Assembly (NCBI RefSeq): GCF_030848805.1
Contig: NC_092364.1
Coordinates: forward strand, 15,109,447-15,173,446
Source: Temnothorax longispinosus
Lineage: Eukaryota; Arthropoda; Insecta; Hymenoptera; Formicidae
Reading direction: 5' to 3'
Length of the DNA stretch: 64,000 nucleotides
In this document: positions 10,786 to 21,935 of the stretch, in pieces
Position numbering within the stretch: the first letter of the stretch is position 1
How the letters are laid out: each line of letters opens with the position of its first letter
Position numbers and translations under genes: made by a program
The notes under the pieces: model-generated
The model's input: the letters and a program-made list of their open reading frames with translations, nothing else
Told to the model about the DNA's origin: nothing
The model's database searches: none

Positions 10786-10968
10786 TACGCATGAATGTGT
10801 TGATTATTTTACACAAAAATTTTAACAAGGACCTTTTTTAACAAAACTATAAAAATTTATTCAGAATATACACTGTTGGAACATTTTTGTAGTTTTGTTA
10901 AAAAAGGTCCTTGTTAAAATTTTTGTGTAAAATAATCAACACATACATGTGTAGATTTAACATATATG
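10769..10968. repeat. Large hairpin-forming inverted repeat
   Basis: The arms are about 10769-10853 and 10885-10968. They match along tgttgattattttacacaaa, aattttaacaaggacctttt and the complementary tracts on the far side, with only a few mismatches, around a loop of about 30 bases. The left end of the CACTGTTGGA element falls in the loop. Confidence 0.85.
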
Positions 10969-11330
10969 CCTGCTATGTTAATTTAATAACTTAATAAATT
11001 TAAAATGTAAAATTATTAAAATAATTTTAAAAATATGTTAAAGTAACACAATTTGAATGTATTTATTAAATGTGTTAAAATTTACAGAAAAAGAGTGTTG
11101 ATTTTATCTTACAATCTTAACTTCAACATAAAAGTTATGTTAATTAGACACATAATTGACCTCAAATTACGATTAGAATTACATTCCCTTTCTATTGAAA
11201 TATTTTAACACAGTATCGATGTTACTATTTAACACATTTATAGGTATTATGTTAAATTAACACAAAAATTTTAGTGGACCGTTTGGGACATGTGATTTAT
11301 GTTATATTTAATACAAATTTTCCAACAGTG
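10871..11330. mobile_element. MITE-like element with CACTGTTGGA...TCCAACAGTG ends
   Basis: A 460-bp AT-rich segment bounded by perfect 10-bp inverted ends. The interior carries many ttaacaca-type motifs and no ORF. The bases outside the ends are TA (left) and TG (right), so no clean target duplication is visible. The right end abuts the second copy of the direct repeat exactly. Confidence 0.55.
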
Positions 11331-11440
11331 TGTAGGAAGTTTCCACGCGCAATTTTGTAATCTTTAGCAATGAAATTATCTATAGTGATAGCATGCGTGA
11401 TAAAGGTAATCGAAAATTAATGAAAAGAATGTAAAATCTA
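11331..11440 (+). repeat. Direct repeat copy 2, with the same signal-peptide-like ORF
   Basis: Second copy of the segment at 10664. An ATG near 11370 opens MKLSIVIACVIK, followed by gtaatcg. The coding differences from copy 1 are one silent change (GCG to GCA) and one conservative change (Leu to Val). Differences elsewhere in the repeat are at similar density, so selection cannot be claimed. Confidence 0.65.
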
Positions 11441-13989
11441 CCAAGATATACAATAAATGCGTCACGTATTAATTCAACAAATATAATTAGTCGCGAGAAG
11501 AAGGGAGACGTTTTGGTATTCTTTTCAAATCTAGGCACGGAATCTAGGTCGTCCTTGCACGTTTGTCAAAAAGTTAAGCAGGAACGGACGATAGAAACTT
11601 TAGAATCCTCACAATGCGCAGATTTTGACTGGTTAATTCAACGGAAGTGGCAGCCGAGTGCGCGCGAACGAGAAAGAGGGGAAGTCGTTTTAATCCTGCC
11701 GCGCGGTAGGGTTAAATTCACCCGTTTTTCGTCGCATTCTTCCATTCACGCGCCCGGTTCTGTCCTTTGTATTCCCGCTTTCGTTCGCTTTCGCGTCGCG
11801 AAACGTGAATCGTCCGGCGCGGCGCGGCTCGGCGAACGCCGACGAGGCGGGCGTGTAAAAAGGGCCGCTCATGCGGCGGCGACAAAGCAGGCGAGGCACG
11901 CACGCCTCGCGCCTCGCGTGTCGACGTGAAACGCGTCGGCGGGCGAATTATCCGTTGTAGCAGATCAAACGGTCTCTCCCGGGGAAACGGGGAAGCCCTT
12001 CATCACGGCCCTTTGGCTCGCGCCGTAAAGCGCGCGACTAAAAAAGGCCCCGCTGCCGTCCGTCCCTTCGAGCGTCGTCGGATTTATCCCCCCCCGGTGG
12101 CGGTGATCAGCGCGCCGGCACCGTCGTCGGCGAAACGACGTTAAAATCGATCGAGCGTGGACACCGTCCACCTGACTGCTCGGCGGCGTATAAATCAAAG
12201 CGCTCACGTGTTAATAAGAAGAGAAACTGCGGACGCAGCCTGACACCAAAGACCGGTATGCATCGGTGCGTGGCGGATTTGATAAAAGTATTAAATCAAA
12301 GCCGTTCGCGTTCTATTATAATACATGTATACTGTGAATTTAATCGAATATATTTCTTCGTTATATAAATTTGGAATTTGCACGCTTTATGTATGTACAC
12401 TCATTGCGTGTTTAATATTTGAGCAATGTGGCCTTTTTGTTCATGCCGGAGATTGAGTCTGTTCATTTTTTTTTTTTTTACAAATGCGCTAATATTTAAT
12501 ATGCTATACTTTTATTATAATATTTAGATACGTTTATTAACACATTTTGTTGAAAGTGCAATCATTTGTGATCAAATTTAATCGAGAATTGAAGATACGA
12601 GAGGAACACGTGAATAAATTTTGCAATTACAACACAATCATACTACTTGTATTACATTAGTACGAGCACGAGTCGGGATCTCGAAATGGAAGAACGCGGG
12701 TAGCGGCGTCTACGGCTAAGATAAACGTCCGGGAGTACTGGGGCGGCGAACGAAGTGTTCTCGAAAGAGTTCGCATGAAATTGAATTGATACGGTTTACA
12801 GTGCCAGCGGGTAAGCGGATTCCCGCGACCACGGGTATCGTATCGATGTTAAAACAATGTTAAATCGCTCGAGTCTGACTTCGTCCGCTTGGCTGCTCAT
12901 CGCAATCATCCTTCCCGAGAACGCGAGAGGCCGTCGGCGAGGGGTTGGCTCGAGGCTCGAGGTATAAGTGCCGGCCGCCCGGGAGAGAAAAGGGACGGAA
13001 AAATAGAGGGCCGCGAAGGAAAATTATATTTACCTTACGTGGAGTTCCTTTGAGACAATCTTCACGGTATATAGAAAGTAAAAGGGGGAACGGAGCGAGC
13101 GGCGAGCGCGGCGCGCCGACGATTGAGGATAATATAATAATGCGCCGGAGTCATTTACGACGACGATTCGATGGGGGACATTCTCGAGAGAATCACAACG
13201 AATCTCACCAGGAGAACCAATCGACGAAGTGTCATCGAATTGCAGAGGCACGGAGATTTGGATTTCCTCCCGTGATCGACTGCTGACGTCGCGACGATCG
13301 ATTCTGGCCTTAGCTGCCCGGTCGGGCGAGGGTAATGGTCTGTCATCATCAGAGACGGCCGTAAGACCAAAAGTCGCGATCTTATCGATGAAGGAACGTA
13401 ATACGCGCTGGTGAAAAGTAAAAGCGGAGCAATAGAAACAAAGGCAACAGGTCCGGCCGTTTTAACGCGGTCAAAATCGACTCAATCATAAATAATCATC
13501 TATAACAAATAACGAATTCTATGAAACGATAATTAAACAATAGGACGCGATAGGAAGCGTAATAATTTATAATACAGCAATGTTAGCATTTAAAATACTG
13601 CGAATTTTTTCGAGATATTTTATAAACACTGCGAGAAAGAAAATAAAGAGATACCGTAGGAGAGAGAACAAAGGACAGCATTAAGGAACGGTATTAAGAT
13701 AATCCTTTGCTGGCAACATACCCGATCCGTGTTTGTCGGAGACGTGTTTCAAAATGCCTCTCTTCATTACATTACGCGAGATGTCATAGACGGTAAACAC
13801 GCGCATCGCATTTTTAAAACGCCGTTAAAAAGTTTCGCGAGACTCATTCTAACAGAATGAGTCTCTTTCTGATGAAAGTCATTATAATATTTTTGCGTTT
13901 TTATTAGTTTAGCCAAGTAAAATTCCACAATCTACCTGTTGTTAGCGGCAATGCTTTTGCCTCTATTACAATGTTGCTTTTGAATAATT
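11441..13989. other. CpG-rich patches in non-coding DNA
   Basis: 11640-12200 and 12690-13430 are strongly CpG-rich, with many short overlapping ORFs on both strands that share no domain-like features. A TATA-like gtataaatc at about 12188-12196 lies at the edge of the first patch, so a promoter here is possible, but no exon was recognised. At 13839-13865 a 12-bp perfect stem with a 3-base loop (gagactcattct-aac) occurs. Confidence 0.4.
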
Positions 13990-14235
13990 TTAACCCTCCG
14001 TCTGTATAATATACGGGGCCAAAATATCTGCTCGTAGTTGTAAAATTTGCGAGCCAGAAAATATTAAATAAACGATGGTTTATCGAAATGACTGTAAAAT
14101 TGTCAACTACAATGTAGACAGATGTTTTGTAAATTTTTTTCAGATTTTTTAAAATACTTTAAAGTAAGGAAAAATGGCGTCAACCCACGTATACACTTCA
14201 AGGGTGCAAAAAGACGTGTACAGACGGAGGGTTAA
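13990..14235. mobile_element. piggyBac-like MITE with TTAA target sites
   Basis: TTAA at 13990-13993 and 14232-14235 flank a 238-bp element whose ends are the perfect inverted repeat CCCTCCGTCTGTA. TTAA duplication plus a terminal CCC is the hallmark of piggyBac transposons. The interior has no transposase. It is a non-autonomous copy. Confidence 0.82.
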
Positions 14236-17200
14236 TACCCCCTCCGTTCTAACGTTACATTTGTTTACAGAGGATCAAATCACCGTAACGATGTTAAATT
14301 AAATCATCTGTAAAAATATCCACGGAATTTAAGATGTGACGTAAATAAAAATGTAATATAGCAGTAAAGTAATATCGATGCAAAAGACTCACAATTATTT
14401 TGACTTATATACGAGCGTATAATGCTACGCCGAGAATATCGAGGTCTAGGCGGCTAAAAAAGCTACAGTTACAATAATTATGGTATAACAAACGGGATGT
14501 GTTTGATTAAGTGCTAGTTCTTTCCCGGCTTTTCTGTTTCGTTGCTCGCGCGATACAATATGGTTATGACATTTAGGTTAATGACCCTGGCAATTTAATA
14601 ACTCGTCGTATTACTCGTCCTACGGTCCACTCTCCATCTCCACGAGGTACGATCGATCGCCGTCTGGCCAGCTAGCGCTCTCCTCTCCGGCCTCACCCTT
14701 CCTACGTGATACACGATGAAATTTCATCCCGGGCTTTACGCCATATATATACTGCCAAATAGTACGATCCGACAATAAGTTTACCCATGGTTTTATAGCG
14801 CGTGTGCTTGCCCGCTTGCCCGGGCTTGACCGGAAATATTCATCGACTTTCACGCTGTCAAGCTGTCGAGCGACTTTAGCGCGATCGATCTCTCGCAAAG
14901 TATTTTCCGAAATAATCTCATAAAACGGTAAACAGATGTGATCGCTCTGATCTCATGAAATGCAAAGGGGGATTCCAGGTGCGAACTCCCCGTCGCTGAG
15001 GCGCATTTTTGCATGAAACCATTAAGCAGATACTGCGAATTCCACGCGAGTAATTTCGCCGCGAGGAGTAATTCCGCGCCGTTTTTATCACTCTCGGCGA
15101 ACCCATTTTCGCTCGGGCATACAAATGGGGTACGTTCGATGGATTAATCGCGTGTCAGAAAGCGGCGTGACTTCAACGGTAAATTCGACTTCGCTGTTCG
15201 ACTTCGACTTGGAAACTGATAAATGATATGTCATGGAATTATACGAAAATTTATGAACTGGCGGACACGCTATGCGTCATTTGACTAAACGCCAAAGGCT
15301 CAGTCTGAGATATTTGCATATAAACGCGAAATCAGTAATATAAATTCAATATCATCGATATTTGCTCGCAAAATGCTCGCTGACAAAATAAACAATCAAA
15401 ATAAATATTAAAATAAATATTAAAATATTAAGTTTTTGTTATTACGATATATTTATTTCTATATACATTTTAACTTGTATAAAGTTTATTTTACCTTCTA
15501 TTAATATAAAATTCCGCAAATCACGTTATGCGAATTGAATTGGATGGTAAGGCTATTTTCTTACAGTATATAAAAATTGAAAGATACATGCGCTCTGACG
15601 TTGACTTATGTGAAAAGATTCTGGCCATGATGTGTACGAGATATTTCTCAAAAGTAGAAGAAATGCAGTTCCGATTCAATGGAATCGTGAATCGATTGTC
15701 ATGGATTTTCGACGCATTTTTTGCGTCGAATCGACGTAAATGCAACTTGCACCGCTCATTAGCGCTTTTGTGCGCCGTGCTGTTGTGAGCAACCCAATAG
15801 CCTTTTTGCGAGCTACGTATTTTTTTCTTCCCTTTTTTCGTAATACGAGGGAGAGCGAGTGAATGAACAAAGGGTATAGATATAGAGAAACGCAGTGCGT
15901 TTCACGTGGCACATAATCTCGGAAGTATTTATTGTGTGACAAATCTCTCGATACGGTATTCGATGAGCATTACGCGTCTCCCGCCATGCTTTTTCACGGC
16001 AAACACTGGCGAGAAAAAACCTCGGGGGGAGAGAGAGAGTGTGTGTGTGTGGCCCGGTAATTTCGCCGGTATTTTGTATTTCATATCGGCCGCGTTATTT
16101 CACGAAACTCGCCGGCGCGCGTTCGCAAAAGCCGGAGATTGCAAAATTCAAAGCGCTATCGCGGTACCTCTAATTTCGCGCTATTCCGCCCGCGCACACA
16201 TGTATTCTAATCGTCCGTTTTCTCTTTCGCGTTTCTTTTTATGCTCCCTGTGCATTACGCCCGTTCGCGGACAGCGAGTCGCGCCATTACCGGTGGATTA
16301 AATTGCTTTTTTTCAAACCGATACGTAAAGTAAGCTAATATTACGGCGTGTAATATCGTGATATATGGATTTCACGGAGGAATACCTCACCCAAGCGTCA
16401 TCAAGAGAAATGTATTCATCTTTTTTTTTCATACGGGGTATTCGTACGCCTGAGGAAAGAATATTGTAATTAGGATATGGTTCACTTGCGCCGCGAGGTT
16501 GTTTTGTTATCATTCGTAAATAATGCCGCGTGTTCCATTATAAATTGCAGTCAAACACAAACAGGCGCCGTTATCAATATTCATTTGTAATGTTTTATCA
16601 CGATGCCATTAGACGTACTACCGCGCCGCGCGCATTATTTACAATCCAATTGCGCAAAAAACAAGCCGGTGAATTTCACCGATGAATAATTGGTGTGTAT
16701 GTGTGTGTGCTCGGTGCGCGCAATCGAGACGATATCCGTCTCAGCTTCTCGATAATATCCGTCCACCCGGCATTTGAGCGCCACGACCAATAAAAAGCCG
16801 CGCGTGTGTGTGTGTGTGTGTGTGTGTGTCGCGCTAAAGATCGATATAAACCGATCGAAATAAGATCCAATGATCAGCCGCAGAACGGTCATGATAAATG
16901 CCGCCGGGCGAAACAAGAATTTCAATTTGCACCGCGCACGTGACCGGGGTGCCGACTAACGAAAATTCCACATTTCCTCCACGGCTCTCCCTCGGCGTGG
17001 ACAAACTCGCGACCAGTGGAACACGTACGTAATATCTGCGACTTCCGGTGTTTTTTACCATCCCCCGGCGCTGTCCGCGAGTGAAAATTCAGAGATGACT
17101 TTCATTTATGATTCGCGCTTAACATTGTCATGATCTCCACCGTACATACTCTCTCTCTCTCGTCCAGAGGAAACAATGTTTCTGTTGAAGAAGCGATATG

Positions 17201-19944
17201 AAGAAGCGTGTTAATTTAACTCATTGTCAGTTTTGAACAATCTTGTTTTCTACATTTTCTGCGTACCAAAAAAATATACCAAACTTTTCGAGTGATAATA
17301 TTGTATCATATAATAATGAGGAAAATTAAAAGAAATTTTGTTTCTCCTATGTATGTATACACATATTAAAATACTACTCTCTGATATTGATACATACAAT
17401 ATTATTTATATTGTTTAAGTAATTAGATTGGAAAAATAAGTTGAATTGTCGTCGTCGCCGTTCTACTAACTGAAATAATAAAATAATGCTTGGATAAAAC
17501 GTATAAAAATAAAATAAAAATAATGTTCAGGGAGGTAAGTATCTTTGTAATAGGTAAGATATTGCCTTTGAGAGTAGTGCCAATTTGTGTCGAGCAAGAT
17601 TTTCAAGAACGATCGGATTGTCGTCAAACGTCACGTATTTTGAAAAATTTGTTCTTTCGTTGCCGGATACGCCATAAAATAGACTATCAGCGTATCGCGT
17701 TTGTGATAGGAAGAGCAGAGAGGGTGAGGGTCGGAGAGCGGCTTCCTATAAAATACCGACGCGACGTCGCTTCTTTTAGCCGCGGGGCTTTGTGGAAATA
17801 CGAGATAATGAAAAAGCTCCCGCGGGATTCTATTTTGAAGGGAGGTCCGCGAGAGAGAGAGCGATCGATCCTACGAGCCCTTTAAACGGCCCGACTCCGG
17901 TCACCATTTCCGTCCGGCAGCGGAACAATGCGCCGCGATATGTCACGCGTTCCAAAGTGTCCTCGACGTGCCATTAATTGGAATTCAAATGGACATAAAC
18001 ATCTCCCATTGGTGACCACTGCCGGCAAGACACGGCATTCGAGAGGGTTCGACCACCTTCACTCGCGGTTTGTAGTCTAATAGCCTGTCCGCAGAACGGT
18101 GTAACTTCGCTTAAAATAATCTTCTCTGTACTGCACCGTGCTATAACCGTTTTTCTCCGTTGGCAAATAAAGAGTTGACATAAGAAGAACTATAAAAATG
18201 TGTAGTTTATTAAAAAGGAACATTATGAATAACAATAAATGATATTTACAATTTTTTATAATCCCAGAATCTTTTTGAAAAAGTAAAACACTATCAAGAT
18301 TTTATATTTTGCATTATTTTTCACGTCGATTCTTTAAATGCATAATTTGATGTGTCAAGCAGTAAATAATATGTTGATGCAGGCAAATTAACTTTCAATA
18401 ATGCGCTTTTTATCCGTCAAAAAAATTCATTTTTTTCCTTCAAAGAAAAGCATTAAGAAAAAAGAGCGAGTTCTATTAGAGTCTAATGAGTCCCAAATAA
18501 TACTAAATAGAACATGTGTATCTGTGAATAACTCAAATAATTACTTATAATTGTATTATGTTGGAGCGTAATTCATTCGCGGCACATTAACTACTAATCC
18601 AAACAAAGTTGAAATATTCTCGGACAAATACACTCGGATATGCGTCCGAGATATAATATGAAAATGGGAAATTTTCGTTTTCTGTATTTATAACTGACAT
18701 CAGTTAATGATAACTCAAAAAGAACTTTGAGGCATTAATTTAATTTATAACGCGACATCAAAGAACAACGTTATTATTGTTGTACATTTTTCTAGTTATA
18801 ATATCACACAGTGACAAGTAGTATCAGGTATTTTATAGGTAAATATTATTCTGAAATAAATTCTCAAACGCACTCAGTAGTCTGCATTTCATGATATACG
18901 ACATATTACATAAACATAGAATTACAGCTTGTGAGTGTATTACGAGAATATGATCTTGATAGAGAGCGCAATCCGCGTGTTTTGGGTCTGTTTCGTTCTT
19001 ACAGCTTGTTTATGTAAGGAATGTTTCATTATTTACTTCATGAAAACAGTCCTGGGCATATGTTCGAGCTGGCAACTAAGGGCGAGGTTTCAGCTTACAT
19101 AAATTATCAACTGGAATACAACCGGATTTCGGGGTAAGACCACTTTACCGAGCTAATCCAAAGCACTCGGTTTAAACTATACGAATTTAATCACAGAGAT
19201 ATATAACGGATATTTTACGTTTGTTTCATTTTCTGCGTAGTAAATAAATTGAATTAACTAAAAAACAGGCACGTCGACACGGACAAAATATTCCGACGTA
19301 GCCAGTTATTACTGCGGTAAACGGGTGAACGGATTAAGCCCCCTCCGCAATACACGCGCGTGGATTTTTCGAAATCAGTATAAACATTTTTATCCAGCTT
19401 TCAAAAGTTCAATCTAACATTCTGCGCGACAAATTAAGACCATTTTATATTTAATTGAAAACAAAATTTAATATCATGACGGAAGATATACGTGCCGCTT
19501 TTTAGTTTTAAATACCATACAAAGAGACCGTAATAAAGCATATGGCATCATGTTAACACAGAATATAATATCGCAAATGTACGTTATATTAAGCCCGATG
19601 AGCATTTAATTTACATATTTTCTGAAATCATATTAATTTTTCAACAATGCGCGATATTCACATGGCCGCTCGGAAAGCATAAAACTAATGCGACGAAGAT
19701 ATCAACGTCGAGCTCTATTACGGCTATCACAAGTCGCATCCTTCGGAGTCGCTGCCGCAGTTACAACGAAAAATGAAGACGGAGCGCGTGTACGTGTTAG
19801 AAATTAGTCGACACACCGTCGACACTTGTACATCGGTAATTCCTGTCACGTTGACGAGCAAATTGTTACGTTTTGCTCGTCGCCGCGCGAGCAAGCGACG
19901 TAATTAATTGGATATATAACGACAACTCCTTTATTAAGCAAATA
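14236..19944. other. Intergenic or intronic stretch, no gene recognised
   Basis: Mixed AT-rich and CpG-rich sequence. Contains a (GT)n microsatellite at 16804-16829 and ORFs such as 14620-14898 (-) and 17490-17885 (+), which show no conserved motif, no supporting splice pattern and no coding-type base bias. Confidence 0.5.
16804..16829. repeat. (GT)n microsatellite
   Basis: Thirteen GT units. The His-Thr runs in the overlapping minus-strand ORFs come from this repeat. Confidence 0.95.
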
Positions 19945-20095
19945 ATTTTTAAAATTGTCTACATATTGTGTGCGTGAGTGTTTAAAAATATTTGAATTAA
20001 ATTTTGAATTAAAATTATTTGCCTACAATTGTGTCTAAAAATATTGGAATTAAATTTTTAATTGAAATTATTTGTCTACATATTGTGTTGAATAT
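19945..20095. repeat. Imperfect tandem repeat, unit about 53-64 bp
   Basis: Three degenerate units share attatttgcctacaattgtg (or tctacatattgtgt) followed by taaaaatattggaattaaat. The unit length drifts because of small indels. Confidence 0.65.
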
Positions 20096-21904
20096 TCAGA
20101 ATAAAAGTGAACACTGTGTAAAATGTAAAAAATAAAATAAAATAAAATAGTTGCAAAGGTTCCTTTAGCTTTGCGATAAATTCAATTAAACCTTATTTAT
20201 AAAATCATTTATTAAACCTCTTATAAAATAACTGGCTTCTTTTAGTTCCGCTGAAAAAAAATTACGTAATAAAATATAATGTCATTTTTATTGTACGTTC
20301 TGTTCGGCTCGTTCACGACATAAGCTATACAAGTGAATTTTGCACATCCACGTCTTCTGGAAGCTATATGTATGTATGAAACCAATTGGTATCATTATCT
20401 TTACTTTGCCGTAAAGTGACTGTAACCTAAGGCAATCATTTTCCATGGACTCGGAAATATCTGTGAGATGTCCTCGACACGTCGTTCTACATTTCCAGCG
20501 TAATTTTATCTTGTTAACCTCATCGATTTTTCATCATGTGACTTTTCCTATCTTGTCATCAGTCTCGTCTCCTCGCCTCTTTCGTAACTTGCGGAAGTTC
20601 TCTGGAGCTCGTCGTAACCTTTTAAAATTATACACACGCGCGGCACTTAAAAACATGAATATTACGCGTGTCTCGCGATCCGCATCCGTGTCCGCGGCCC
20701 TTCCGTTCGACCTCCGCCGACGCGACGTAACGCCGGCAATTGAGCGGAAACACAAAGAATCGCGCAGAAAAATTGCTTGCCTCGGGTCGACGCGCGACGT
20801 GCCTCGACCGTCGCCTTTCTTCGCTCGGACATTTCGCACCGAAAGATTCCGTGCGTCGCCTACGTGACCATGCGCGCCCATGCGGACCTGCATTCTGACG
20901 ACGTGACCGTACGAGAGAATCGAACACGACATTCACCATGTGCGCACCAGTTACGGAATTCTCAGTGGAATTATATGCAGCGAATGATCTCGCGTTGCAA
21001 TTATCGCGAATGTACGGATAAATAGATTTACGGAATTGCGACACGCGCGCGCGATCGAACGCCTGCAGAGGTCAACGTTTTCGCGTGTAATCCGTTTGCC
21101 TTCCCGTATTTTCCGAAATACAATCGCATTATACGTATACACACTTTACAGTAGGTACAGGTCGCATGCGGAAATTCATGCGACGCTCTTTTGAATTAAC
21201 TTTCCGCATAATAATCGAGATGCGAGAGAAGTTATCCAATCTCAGTCGCAGGTCCCTGCTCGTACGGTCCATGCGTGCGGATATGGAAAAGCGCGCGACT
21301 CTGCGCATGAGGAATTTGTTAATTGCACATGACGTGGCCGCCTCAGATGAATTTTTAATTAATATCGCCGTCAGTTAACAGCGAACGCCGAGTTACGCGG
21401 CCGTAATTATGTACCGCGGCCACGGTGCACCGTGACACACGCAATTATTTGTTTGACCGCTTGTCTCCGTACGGACACTTTGATGTCCAAACATTTTTTT
21501 GCGCGTCGCAGTAAATTCTTCGTGCCGATCATTAATCGCGGCGAACGTTCGGAAAATTGACGATAAACCGAGCGATAATTGCAGCTATTAACGATTAGCA
21601 ATCGCGATAGTTATCCGAGGTAGTGTCGCGTTCTCTCTCCGTGTGCCATTCGTCCCGTAATAGTAACCGACGATTTGGAACAACAATGGAATTACGGTCT
21701 CTCCCTACAGTTTCTCAATAATTCACCGTTATTTTCTGTCTCACGAACAGACCGCGCGCGCTTCTAGAAGGCAATATTCCCCATAATTGGTCGTACATTC
21801 AACTGTTGCGTCAATCGGCGGAGAGAGAGAGAACGACCCGAAACTTTTCCATTAAGATAACTTCTCGATGCTAGGCTGCGACGCGAGACTCTACGCGACT
21901 CGTT

Positions 21905-21935
21905 CGGTAGGGCACGATGACTTCGTGCCCTACCG
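21905..21935. repeat. Perfect 13-bp GC-rich hairpin
   Basis: cggtagggcacga, a 5-base loop (tgact) and tcgtgccctaccg: a perfect stem in otherwise unstructured sequence. No flanking T-tract or known RNA family was recognised. Confidence 0.7.
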
